A stretch of 59,391 nucleotides of DNA from Protostelium mycophagum (taxonomy: Eukaryota > Evosea > Variosea > Protosteliida > Protosteliaceae). Below the pieces are notes generated by a model. It was not told the origin of the DNA, made no database searches, and saw only the letters and a list, made by a program, of their open reading frames with translations. A program made the translations under genes and the position numbers. The stretch lies in NCBI GenBank assembly GCA_002081555.1, contig MZNV01003035.1, forward strand, positions 1 to 59,391, given 5' to 3'. The first letter of the stretch is position 1, and every line of letters starts with the position of its first letter. This document shows positions 12,214 through 23,119 of this stretch, piece by piece.

Positions 12214-12551
12214 ATGTCGGAGGAAGCAGACGATAACACTTTAGTCTCTGTTGGATTCAACCCTCGTTTCCCCAACACTAACCAGACTGACAACTGCTTT
12301 GCCAACTACATGGAGTTTCAGAGATGTGTTATCCTCGTCCCTGAGGATGATCGTGAGGATGTCTGCGCCAAGTTTGAGAGAGGATTCAAGCACCTCTGCC
12401 CCATGGAATGGGTCAGTTCCCTCTTTTCCTTCTCGTTACATTTTTCTCCGATATTTCGATGTCTAAACGATTTGAGGTTGAGAACTGGGACAACCAAATC
12501 GCTAACGGCACCTTCCCCGCTCAGGACTTCCTGGAGGAGCTGAAGCAGTAA
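12214..12551 (+). CDS. COX6B: cytochrome c oxidase subunit 6B
   Basis: Small two-exon gene (12214-12411 and 12477-12551, about 90 residues), the normal size for this intermembrane-space subunit of complex IV. FNPRFPNTNQTDNC matches the family N-terminus. The cysteines are arranged CX9C (CFANYMEFQRC) and CX10C (CAKFERGFKHLC), as in COX6B, and the tail VENWDNQIANGTFPAQ is the conserved WxxxWDxQxxxGTFPG element. The start codon is the first ATG. The intron interrupts just after MEW. Confidence 0.95.
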
Positions 12552-12692
12552 GATCATAAAAAACAAAGACACATTTTGTTGTGATATTCTTCTCGGTTCT
12601 TCTTCAAGAAAGAGTATTGCACGAGCACAAGACAACAGAAGAGCAGAAAAAACATTTGGAGATACTCTAATTTATCAAACAACAACTGATCT

Positions 12693-13018
12693 TCAAGCAA
12701 AAAGCTGGTCGAAGACCTCATCCTCCTCGGCCATCTGAAGTTCTTCTTGACCTAACAGGACATAAGATCCATGTGCATTTTTTCAAATCCGGACGTCCGA
12801 TGCTCACCTCCGATGTACTTTCCATTGTGGAATACGAAAGGGATGGTACGGGTGTTGGCCTTGGCGTAGAGCTCATCACGTTGGGGCTTGTCCATCTGTG
12901 CGAGATCGACTTCAGTGTACTCCCTCTTCTTCTTGTCCAAGAGGAATTTTAAGCTCTGCTGGCGCTTCTTCACAGCGAGATCGGATGTCGCAGAAGAATA
13001 ATAGAAGACGGTGCTCAT
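12693..13018 (-). CDS. SH3BGRL-like thioredoxin-fold protein
   Basis: Encodes 89 residues in two exons. The N-terminus MSTVFYYSSATSDLAVKKRQQ plus KRQQSLKFLLDKKKREYTEVDL, the cis-Pro motif TIPFVFHNGKYIGG and the Glu-rich tail match the SH3-domain-binding glutamic-acid-rich-like family. These are glutaredoxin-fold proteins lacking the CXXC centre, and none is seen here. Reading on without splicing would replace the C-terminus with a short unrelated tail. Splicing after YIG(G) to an exon reading QEELQMAEEDEVFDQLFA restores the family end, so I extended the gene to 12693. It is probably a cytosolic adaptor; no biochemical role can be read from the sequence. Confidence 0.85.
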
Positions 13019-13285
13019 GTTGATTTGTGGAAGTTTGGTGTGTCATCACTCAAATGACTCTCTACAACCAGACAACAAGAGAACCTATTTTTCGAAAGTA
13101 ATTGGTTTGCTGACGAAATTTTGGAAAGAAAGACAGGAACCATTTTTCGTCAGGCAACGCGTGCAATTGTTGATCCAGGCAACAATCACCCATGGTGATT
13201 ATTTGGTCAATGTCAATCGCCCACCCGACATCCCGACAAGAAATGGGAGATAAATAAAATACAGATCCTTTATGTACATAATGAT
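13019..13285. other. intergenic region between two minus-strand genes
   Basis: These 267 bp separate the SH3BGRL-like start from the stop of the next minus-strand gene. Nothing coding is apparent. It should hold the SH3BGRL-like promoter and the upstream gene's 3' end. Confidence 0.3.
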
Positions 13286-14078
13286 TCACCAGACCATTTC
13301 GATGTCTTTGAATTCGGGAAAGAAATTGACAAATGAGAAATCCCCCAAAGACATGGAAGTTGCAGAGAGCAACTCATCCAATTCATGATCCAAGATTGAA
13401 TTCTCAAAAGGGGAGGGGCGCTTCAAGAATGTGAGCGACAGATGATCCTCAGATCGACGCACCTGCGGTGACAATTTGAAGTCCCACTGGATCGCCTCTG
13501 CTTCTTTGGTGACCCCTTCCATATCCTCTTCCTCGTCTTCCTCGTCTATCGCGTCACTGACGTCCATCTCTCTCAACCCCAAAAGTCTCTCCCAAGCCTC
13601 AGAACCCGGTGTTTCAATGTGTTCGAGGTGAACTCTGGTGCTCTTGCCGAGATGATACTCAATGAAAGACCACGTCTCGCCGTGGTTTTTGATGGTTGAA
13701 ATGTGTCTGCTGAGACCATGTACGGTGCGGCTGTAGTAGTACCTCTTTACGAGAGCACGTCCGCTCTGTCGTTCTCCTTGACTCGGTTTCCAGCTCATTC
13801 CATCTGAATTCGTAAATGCACCTCTCAAAATGTAGCAAAAGACGCCGGGGCATTGCGCTACGATTCGTCAGACAATTTTGACGATGATTCTGAACAAAAT
13901 GACCTGGAAGGCGAGCAGGGATGATGCCATCAGAGTGCAAAGTTTTGTCTTGAGCCTTGGAGCTTGCATAAAAAAGACATTTCTCTTTAAACACGGTCCA
14001 TTCTCTCTGATTGAAGGAATATTTATCGCACTGCTTCTGATTTTTTCTCGTTCTCTTAGAGTTTCTGCGTGTGTTCAT
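13286..14078 (-). CDS. uncharacterised acidic protein
   Basis: I recognise no family. Two exons are inferred: 13904-14078 (ATG at 14078, basic start MNTRRNSKRTRKNQKQ) and 13286-13857, joined by a 46-bp GT-AG intron that keeps the reading frame (PARLP joined to AQCPGVFCYILRG). The protein would be about 248 residues. The middle (YYYSRTVHGLSRHIS, GETWSFIEYHLGKS) looks globular. An acidic stretch IDEEDEEEDMEG follows, and the C-terminal part ends FPEFKDIEMVW. The second exon is continuously open for 180 codons, which is long for this intron-rich DNA and supports real coding. Confidence 0.55.
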
Positions 14079-14260
14079 GATGATGGTCGGGGCGAACTGT
14101 TCTGTGTTGAATTGTTCTCTCTTTCCTAGGACTGTCAACCTCCTGTCTTCTCCAAATGCCAATCATTTTGATCAAGAAGTCGTGAATTCTCCATCATAAT
14201 AAATACCTTCACGGTAACTACGGATCAAAATTTATGTCAGGGGTGCCAAAAAGAAGATAT

Positions 14261-15731
14261 TCATTTGCGCAGCTCCGGTGGAAGCTCAGACGGACTGATG
14301 GAAATTACGCTGTCGGTGGTATTTTGGAGCTTTATTGCTTCTTCAGCCACCTTCTGTACTGCTTTGCCCTACCGGATGTTTTCTTACTCTCCCACCGCTC
14401 CTGCTCTTTTCTCTTATGCTCTTCCCATTCCTATCATTTATCAGGGTAACCACACATAGCTTTTCGTTCTTCCTGCGCGTTGTCTGTTGGCCTGTGGTAC
14501 GAAAGATAGACAGCACAAAACTCAAAACATGTCTTTTGACACCAATTTGACACAGAAACATTGTCGTGCGGACAGTCCATCTTCTCCAGGCTGCGTGGTC
14601 TTTCTATTCAAAGAAGTGATCTTGAGCGGGAAATACTCACTTCCTTTGTCTCAAAACCGAGTCGCAGGCGGAGTTGCTCGTCTTTTTGCTCCTCTGTTGA
14701 ATAAAATCCCTCTAAAAAGAGTGTGTAGATCCCCTTGACTACGGTATAGGGGAGCAACAATAGGCGGATGATTAACAGGTTCTCAAAACGTGGTTTCTCT
14801 GCTCCGACGATCAACTGCACCACTCTCAGTTGTGATTTTGCAGGTCCGACAAGGTTCGAATCTATCCCACACACAACTCCTGTAGAATGTGTCTTTTCAC
14901 TTTGGCACACTTCATTGGCTGAGCCATGCACTTTGTGTTGAGGTATGTATTACCGCTATTCACCAACAACAAACAATTACAGAGACGCACCAGTTCCGGA
15001 GCTTCCTCGCCTGCAGCTTGTGCAGCTTTCAGACGGGCCTGATACCTTGGAGTGTTCTTTGCAAGTTGATGTATCTTAAGATGTCTGTGCAATAAGTACA
15101 TCCACTATATTGTATCAGCGAAGATGCAAAATTAGTTTCATTTATCTGTATTGAGGAGTGCATCCATTTGGTGATTTGAAGAGAATACTGATATTAAATA
15201 CACCTAACCTGACAACCAGAGATTAAGACGATCAGGAAAGCGATGATGTACCGAAGATCAATGTTTGGTGCTCTATCAACATTAATAAATAATCTATGTA
15301 CAATAATAAGTCACCCGTAGTAATAAGCGTATTGAGAATAAACTCGAGCAGCTCGAGGAATGCCATTCAATTTGAGATCATCATATTCTCTTCTGCTGTC
15401 TTCATTTGAGAGGACACCCGCAGCAAAAGTGATATCAATGTATAGATCTCTCTTTGTCTTCGCATCACCCTCTGTCTGTTTATCTGGATGGCTGAAGAAT
15501 ATTGGTGATCACGATGCATCAAGAACAAGAACAAAGAACTTACTATTTTCTAGACATCTGCCTAAAAGCACGCTTTATGTCTTGTTGTGAACTTTGTTGT
15601 GTGACATTTAGGATCTGATAGAGGTCCTTCCCTGCCACAATAGAATTGATCATATCATAATAGGATTCTGTGTGACATTGTACTTGTATAATTTGGCTGA
15701 TCAAAAGGAGAATAAAGAAGATGATTTTCAT
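14261..15731 (-). CDS. membrane J-domain protein, DNAJC25-like
   Basis: A signal peptide (MKIIFFILLLISQIIQVQC) precedes a J domain: DLYQILNVTQQSSQQDIKRAF, then the HPDK tripeptide region (HPDKQTEGDAKTK) and FAAGVLSNEDSRREYDD. A transmembrane segment follows (IDLRYIIAFLIVLISG), then HRHLKIHQLAKNTPRYQARLKAAQ, and a second hydrophobic region (LLIIRLLLLPYTVVKGIYTLF). J domain at the lumenal N-terminus with later membrane spans is the layout of DNAJC25, an ER Hsp70 cochaperone. Exons from about 15540 back to 14620 are clear. The last ones are uncertain: I end the gene at the exon reading AEEAIKLQNTTDSVIS...ELRK-stop (14261), but one or two exons between 14350 and 14600 are unresolved, and these may belong to another small gene. 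Confidence 0.7.
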
Positions 15732-16146
15732 CCTTCCTTGATCACTTCTTCATCTTTTTATTGCACACGTAAGTGCTCCTGCTTTACTGCTGTAGTTCGT
15801 AAGTTCACAAGATTTTACCACCAGATAAAATCTAGAATGAGGGCCAAGGCAGAATTGGACTGGTTCTCCTTTTGGTGATTTACAGTTCCTCATTTGAATA
15901 AAACAAAACAAGGAAACGAGCATGATGGTCTTTGACGAACAATTTTGAAGTATAAGACTTGTTCAAAAACGCTGAGAAGAACAACAAGTCAATAAATGTC
16001 TTGGAGTGGCACTAGTGCATTCACAAAAGTTTTTGGAGATTCTGACATACAAGAGATCTTTTGTGCGAATTTTTCGAGATTTGCGAGATTCTCGCGCCAC
16101 TGCGCGTTGCCAAGGAAACCACCAAAAAAAAAGATCAGCGTCAATC
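15732..16146. promoter_or_regulatory. divergent intergenic region, J-protein / Stealth gene
   Basis: These 415 bp lie between opposite start codons. They are AT-rich next to the J-protein start and more GC-rich near 16080-16110, where the sequence has repeated GAGATT/CGCG motifs (TCGAGATTTGCGAGATTCTCGCG). No ORF with coding character was found. Confidence 0.35.
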
Positions 16147-18486
16147 ATGCGGATTAGACACCCCAACAACCACAGCCAGAGAACAGGATGGTGGCGTTAT
16201 CGATCTCTCCTCTTCATCGTTCTTTTTATAGCTCTCATGAGCATGTCCCTGGCCGGTGATTTCTTGGACGGGAATGATGAGATCAATACCAAGCTACCTG
16301 CCGAAGTTCAGAACGTTGTCCCCTCTTCAGTCAATAGGCCGACTGTCCCGAAGACTGCGCATACAGACATTGCACCTGAGACCAAGTCAGACACTCCAGC
16401 TACCGAGGGTGACTTCGTGACCAACTCAGACATCCTATTCGATTCAGAATGCAAGGTCGTACGCGAAGAAGCGGAGTTATTGCCAGAGGTTGTGGAAAGT
16501 CAGGACTTGAGTGATTATATCCTTAACAACGAAGTACTCGAGGATTGGGAGGACCATTGGATAGCTCGAGGAGAAATTCCTGTTGGCACACGCTTGAAAG
16601 CACCCACGATCGATATAATCTATTCATGTGGGTGATGAGACATGATCTCCAGGCACCCATTTAATTCTTTTAGGGGTGAATGGCAGTAATCCTTATTTCC
16701 AAAAAGAAATGATGACTTATGCTCTCGATAGCGTACTCAGCAATGAGCCAGAATGGCTCCAAAAATTCACCAAAAATCGATTTGCTGATCACGGCGAGCT
16801 AAGATATTCCATGAGGAGTTGTTTAAAGAATGCCGCAGACTTCCTCCACCGTATCGTTTTAGTCCTCAATCAGGTACATATCATGAAAAATTCAAAACTG
16901 ATGAGGTCTCAACAGATAAAAGATGACAATGGCCAAACTTCCAAGTTGGCACCAGATTGGATTGAACAATCTTCGACGGATTCGAGGTTATTACTCACAA
17001 CACCAAATGAGTACTTTCCTGAGAAAGCTTGCCTGCCCACTTACAGTTCTCTCAGTTTTGAGGAGGAACTATGGAACATACAATCCAAAGCCGAAGGGGT
17101 ATGTCTGTGACATAATTATTTTTCACGCAGCTCTGTTGAACCCTTCAGTGATGCCATTTTGACGCTTTTGACATTCTTTTCTGATCACATTAGTTTCTTT
17201 ATTTTAGTGATGATATGTTTTTGGGAAGGAAGCATACTGCCTCAGATATCACCTCAGCTCTCTTTGGAGCGGGCTTGTCTTTCACTCGATGGAATATCAA
17301 TGTTAAAAAGAGACCCACAATAAAAGAAGCCCAATCTAAACTGGACGAGGTAAAATTTCCAAGATCCATGATCATACTCGTTCAAGAGCTATTACCATAA
17401 TAGCTATTCACTCTGTGATTTTCAAATGTTTTAAAGAGGCAAAGCCATGACATGATGACGACCTTGTGGTATACTGCACCGGAATGATGAGGTTACAGTT
17501 ACCATTTTTGAGGATGTCTTCTTATCTTCTCAACACACGGTTCGGTATACGCGACAGGCTGGTCCCCACGCATTTTGGTCGTTACATTCCAACAAAACTG
17601 ATGAGAGAGGCGTTCACCACGTTTGCCAGAGCAAGAATGGAGACATCTTTGTTGAGGTTCAGACGCGAGGGAAGGCAAGCATCAGCATGGTACCTCACTC
17701 ACAACTTCATTATAGGTAAAATAGACGAAAATCATTAACTTGAGATCATTAACTCGTTGTAGAGAGACACAGGGAGTCTGCGATTTGGAGTTACGTACAG
17801 TTACGAATAGATAGCAATCAGAATGGAGTTATCGATGCATCAGAATATGACGTCATGGTAATTCAACTTATATGAGATGTATCTCACTTTCTCAGGTGAA
17901 AGAGCTGTCAGAAGTGCAAGACCAGAAAAAAGTAGAATTCTTTTCAGACCCCTCCCGCTATCTACAACAGGCGGAATTACCCCCCGCCACATTGTACAAC
18001 ATGACATGGACAACGATGGACGGGCCCATCTGCATCAAGGGTCTACAATGTCGAAAGGAGCAAATGGAGGCGTGCCTCAAGAAGTTCTCACCAAAAGGAA
18101 AGAACTCAAGAAATGTCACCATTGCCTTTGCTCGGGATGCTAAATGTGGGGACTGTCTTCTCGCAAGGCGCCTCGCCACTGTTTCAAGCGGTTATGAACC
18201 CATCTTACCACCACCTCTGAGCACGCAAAGGAAGAAGGCGGTCAGGTCGCTCCTGCAATACCAATACACCATCAACGCGAACCACGATGGAATGCATCAC
18301 ATCTACGGTTCCGATTTGGATGAGGAATTCAGCATTTATGACACGAAGAAGATGCCACCGCAGATTTGTCTGAACGATGACACGATGGAGCCCACACCAG
18401 AGGAAATAGAGAAGATAACTCAATCTCTGTCGAAGTTCTTGGGGAAGCACTTTCCAGACCCGACACCTTTTGAGAGAAAATTATAA
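16147..18486 (+). CDS. Stealth-family protein, GlcNAc-1-phosphotransferase alpha/beta-like
   Basis: A type II membrane protein: a short basic N-terminus and a signal anchor (YRSLLFIVLFIALMSMSLAG) precede a lumenal region. Stealth CR1 is IDIIYSWVNGSNPYF (the intron at 16628-16673 interrupts the Trp codon), and CR2 includes NRFADHGELRYSMRS, CLPTYSSLSFEEELW and FLYFSDDMFLG, with the acidic pair expected to bind metal. CR3/CR4 include RLVPTHFGRYIPTKLMREAF and ASAWYLTHNFI. An EF-hand loop DSNQNGVIDASE lies after CR4, as in animal GNPTAB. Homologues transfer GlcNAc-1-phosphate to mannose on lysosomal enzymes in the Golgi; Dictyostelium has related activity. About 30 residues of acidic linker precede CR1. 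The stop follows FERKL. The ATG at 16147 is chosen because it opens the signal anchor; the longer frame upstream lacks an ATG. Confidence 0.85.
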
Positions 18487-18648
18487 ACAATTCCGAATTT
18501 TAAATTTAATTGCGAAAATAAAATTTCCTGAGGCCGACAGAAACCAAGGAACGATTGGAGACCTGCATCTTTAGAGGGCGAATATAAACACTTCAAGTCA
18601 AGCCCGAGGGCAAACATCTCCAGGAGGTTCTCGCATTAACATCCCAAT

Positions 18649-21600
18649 ATGGGTAATACATCCTCCTCCTCTAAAAAGCTCTTCGAGTTGCTCGATCGAG
18701 GTGAGTGATACGTTGATGGATGCAAGTGTAATGTGGATTTTTAACCATCATCACCATGAAGATCTGCGAAGTTGAGCTCAGGGATAATGGCTCCTTCTGA
18801 AGGCCTTTCCTAGTGAATTCTTAATCGAATCTGACCGATTTACAGATCACAATGGTGTCATCACACTCGAAGATCTCATCCAAGTACGCCCTACTAAAAG
18901 AATTTTCGCTTCACTTCTGATGCTCATAGGTGCAAAATCTCCCCAGAGAATTGGGACTGTCCCATGAATGGGCACAATCTCACTCTCCTCTTCTTTTATT
19001 TAGGGTGATGCAAACATTTGCTCATCTTTTACGCTCATTTCAATGCAGTTCGATACGGCACACGAGGGATGCATCGACCGAGAGGAGTTTGCCAAATTGT
19101 TAAGACATTTGAGGGAGGCATCTGCCAAACTTAAAGAATCCAAGAGAAGAGAGAAGAAGAAGGGCACCTTACAGAGGACAAATAGCACAAATAAGTTGAA
19201 CTGCTGGACTTCTGTTGATGAGACAAATAGTGAGGCTTTTAAAGAGGGCGGTCGTTAACATAATATAGAGGGTGAGATAGACTTGGATAGAGATCACAGC
19301 ACACCCATGATCACCGGAAGGAAGAACAGACATGCACAGGTTTCCCCGAAAGGTGTTTCTCTATTTTCGTCTCATTCTTCTTCACAGTGTTACATTGATG
19401 TGATGATGATAAATTTCAAACTCATTTGGTGATCTCATCATTCCGGCAGGGTCTAGTGAGAATCTTTTAGAAGAGGAATTTAAAGAGCTGGTTAGAGCAG
19501 AGGCCAGAAGATTTTTTGAAGACCTTATTAAGAAGCCAGAGGGCCGACGTCTCTTTCTAAAATGGCTCTTCCATCTCACAGATCATGATCACAATAATAC
19601 AGTCACGGCTGAAGAACTTGGGAACATTTTAGACGCCGTCTCTGAAGATGGGATTATGCCTGAGGTGATTTTCAACTTGAATTTCCACGAATTTCAACTT
19701 GGTTGAAGATATAATTCTTTTTTCCGGATAAATTTTCAAAGAAATAGGATTTGAGTTTTGACCAACTGCCTGAAAGCACAGAAGAGCTGCCTCACTCGGC
19801 AGCGCAACAGATTTTACAACAGTATGATACTGGCCATTTGGGTATCTACAACTCTTTGAAACGAAAACTGACCGTATATAGGCGTTTTAAACAGAGAAGA
19901 GTTTATGGTTTTAGCTGATTTGATTTTGAAAAATTATGAGCTAATGCCCGATGCTGGGGCGGAAAATCACGTCGGTAAATACGTATTGAGACGTAAGCTA
20001 GGTGAGTCTACAACGGAAATGTGAATGTCAGCCGAAATTTCGCAGGTGTTGGAGCTTATGGAGTGGTTTATTTTGGAATTGATCACGAAACAAAAGCACA
20101 TCGCGCTATAAAGATGCTGAACAAAGGTGACGTCAGCGACATGACCCGCGTCGATCAAGAGATCAAGGTGCGATATGTCATCTGATGTGTCAAGATTATG
20201 TCGAGTGACATGCACGAACAATAATCATGTTGATGAGATGCAGGCGATGCTGATGCTTGACCATCCCAACATCGTGAAATTATACGAAGTCTTGGAGACA
20301 GACGCGAACGTCTTTTTTGTGATGGAATTATGCGGTGGAGGTAACCTCAGCGACCACATAGAGGACGGGGTGAGTAGTAGTTATGTTATCATTCTACAAC
20401 CCTCACGCTGTGTAGCCTCTTGCAGAGGAAGTCGCCAGATATTATTTCGTTCAGTTAGTTAACGCAGTGAATTATTGTCATTCTGTGGGAGTTGTACACA
20501 GGTGAGATTTCGACGAAATTTCTACAACATACTGATGTAGATAGGGATCTCAAACTGGAGAATGTGCGTGGAAATCGATTTATTTTTTGAGCTAACTTCT
20601 TTCAGCTGCTTTTAGACAACAATGGGGATCTAAAAGTGACAGATTTTGGCCACGCAGGAATATTCTCTCAAGGCTGGGATGTCTTCTCTACTGGTAAGTA
20701 TAATAATATATTTATATATTTACTTGGATCCACCTGAATATATTAAATTAACAATTGGAGGAATGGTAGGTTCATTGTGGCACATTTCTCCGGAACAATT
20801 AGCCGGGCTTCCTTATTCTGGAGAGAAGATTGACTTATGGTAATTCCTTCTAAAAATTATCGTTGTAGACGGTTGATAATAACCAGGGCCATGGGTATAC
20901 TGCTGTACAGAATGTTGGTGGGCAAACCACCGTTTTTCTTGGCTGACCCGAAGGAATTTATCGATGCTATTAATAACCTCAATTACGAGTTACCTTTCCA
21001 TCTCTCTATGGGTGGGTCATTCTACATCATTGTAGTCCGGACCAGCATCAAGATTTCAAGAATAGATCTTTTATTCTGAAACGAACAGAGGTGAAGCACT
21101 TATTCCAAGCCATTCTACAACCAAATCCGGATGACAGAATGTCACTAGAAGATATGATATCTCATCCCTGGTGCCAGGGTGCTGTCAATCATCCCAGTCT
21201 GATATCTCAGATATTCCCCATCACAACAGTCATTGACGCAAATGACTGCTGGCGGTTGCTTAAAGAGGTCAGAATTTTTGAGATTCAAATTTTTATAAAT
21301 GATTTTTATTTATTGACATGTTATTTAGGTCACGAGAGAATTGAACATTCACTTCTTGGACGTCGGTCCTCCAGAAGATGTCGACAACACCCTCAGTGAG
21401 TTTTCCCGCCAAAATATTACCTAAACATCTCACAGAGGGTTGCAAATGTACACGTTTGGAGAAGGAATTGCGGTTCACAATTTGGCTGAAGGTTGACCCT
21501 GCGGACAACACCGTAAGATTTATCAAATCTCAAGTCAAATGGAATTTCACTGAAATTTCGCAGAGATTTTTGGAATTCGACTTGAAATCAGGAGAGAGTA

Positions 21601-22465
21601 TACAACTCAAGAATACTGTCGAAAAAATAAAATCCCGCTTTGCACAAGGTCTCAAAGAGGTACGAACAATGCCACTAATCATCTAAACAAAATGATGATT
21701 GACCTGATGAAGGTACAATCTGGAAAGAGGGTGTTGATGGATGTGGAATCTGAGTTTGAATCTTCAGATAGTGATGAGTCAACAGATAGTGACGACAGAA
21801 GGAGTGAGAAGAACATCAGAGCTAGTGGGTTCATCCCTTGTTGTTCAAAATTTAAATATTTACGCAGGCGGGAAACACGACCTTCGAGAATCGCACTCGG
21901 ATCATGTGGACCTTAGAAAGAGTGGATTGACAAGAAGCGATCATAGCCATAGCCATAGCCAGAGGGACATATTGAGAGAGAGCAGCCATAAAGATAGAGA
22001 ACACAGGGACCTTCGAGAAAGCAGGTGAGTTGGAGTGTGATGTTGATGATCTTGATTATAAACCTTCAACAGCAGCGGGAAGAAGAAGAAGAAGTCAAAG
22101 AAAAGGAGTGGATACGACACTCCTCTATCGCATCAACGTATAAGGGATCTTCAAGATCATGGACACAAACCTTCCTCGCAGACAGTATCTTCAGAGGAGC
22201 CATCGTCAGATGAAGAAGGTGACTCATCTGAATCTACTTCTTTATTTTATAATACGAATTCTTTCTTGTCTTAGAACACTCTCTGTACTCAGTCACATGA
22301 TGATTAAGAGGTTGATCGATGTAGATTCTCACAATAAGAATAGGTTACAGCAGCGACCAAAGCAGCAGAAGTGACAACATTCTGGGTTCGCTTAAAGATG
22401 CCCTCAAGACTTCCTTAGATTTCATCAAGATACCAGGAAGAGATCAAGGATTAAATTCGAGATGA
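18649..22465 (+). CDS. EF-hand Ser/Thr protein kinase with four N-terminal EF-hands
   Basis: Starts MGNTSSSS, a plausible N-myristoylation site. Four EF-hand loops follow: DRDHNGVITLED, DTAHEGCIDREE, DHDHNNTVTAEE and DTGHLGVLNREE. After these comes a complete kinase domain: Gly loop KLGVGAYGVVYFG, AIKMLNK lysine, catalytic loop VHRDLKLENLLLDNN, DFGHAG and WHISPEQL in place of APE. All catalytic residues are present, so it should be active. The fold resembles CAMK/SNF1-type kinases, but the EF-hands precede the kinase, the reverse of plant CDPKs. The C-terminal part has a possible KA1-like segment (LEKELRFTIWLKVDP onwards) and a Ser/Asp/His/Arg-rich disordered tail. About 20 short introns are present. 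I end the gene with the exon reading GYSSDQSSRSDNILGSL to the TGA at 22463. Confidence 0.85.
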
Positions 22466-22565
22466 TAGTTATATTGTATTGGTCATGTCTTCATTTATAG
22501 ACAAGATTATTAATTGACGTTGTGTCATCTTCAAAGCGATTTTATATTGTGATCATGATTGATCA

Positions 22566-23034
22566 TCAATATCCAAGGCCAGTCCGTTCTTTCTTCGGTT
22601 CTTCTTTCTTCATATCCAAAAGAGTCTGTGGGAGAGGTGTTTGAGGCACTCCTTGGAAAATTGCCATCCGCTTTGAATAATCTTCATTGTATTCTTTGTT
22701 TTGCAGCTCAGTCTCCCTCGCACGTTCCTCCACCACATTCATTGCCTCCGTGTACTTTTTGATGCAGCGGTCGGTGCAACTGGACTCGCCCTTACTTAAT
22801 TCTGCTTCAACAAACGTTGTGACACATTTTCTAAAGCACTGATCCAACATACTAAGGAAGTAAATTCCATGTTGTATTTGCTAATTCAGCTCACCGATGA
22901 TAATTGTCCATGACTGCCTGGTTTCTGGCCCAGGACATATGGTCAACAGCCGTCTGTTGAATGGGAAGAGGCTGTTTATAAGCCGTTTCTGTTGGCTGTA
23001 TTCTAAAACGAAGAACCTTCTCTGAATCGTCCAT
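22566..23034 (-). CDS. small TIM-type chaperone (Tim10/DDP zinc-finger-like)
   Basis: Two exons give about 140 residues. The central part has twin CX3C motifs (CFRKC and CTDRC, 15 residues apart), the signature of Tim8/9/10/13 chaperones that ferry hydrophobic proteins across the mitochondrial intermembrane space. It is longer than the usual 80-100 residues, with about 45 extra residues before the first cysteine (MDDSEKVLRFRIQPTE...) and a charged C-terminal tail (DMKKEEPKKERTGLGY). I cannot assign it to one of the five classical subunits. The gene is divergent from the UBR7-like gene with 85 bp between start codons. Confidence 0.8.
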
Positions 23035-23119
23035 TTTGATTTGATGTGATGATGATGGTGATGTGTGATCTGGGCCCGTTGTAGTCCAAATTCTCGAGAA
23101 ACAAAACCAATCAACAAAC

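Noticed and set aside
14335-14561. Hydrophobic plus-strand frames.
   Set aside because: They lie antisense to the 3' exons of the J-protein and have no start context or splice partners. The T-rich strand explains the hydrophobic look.
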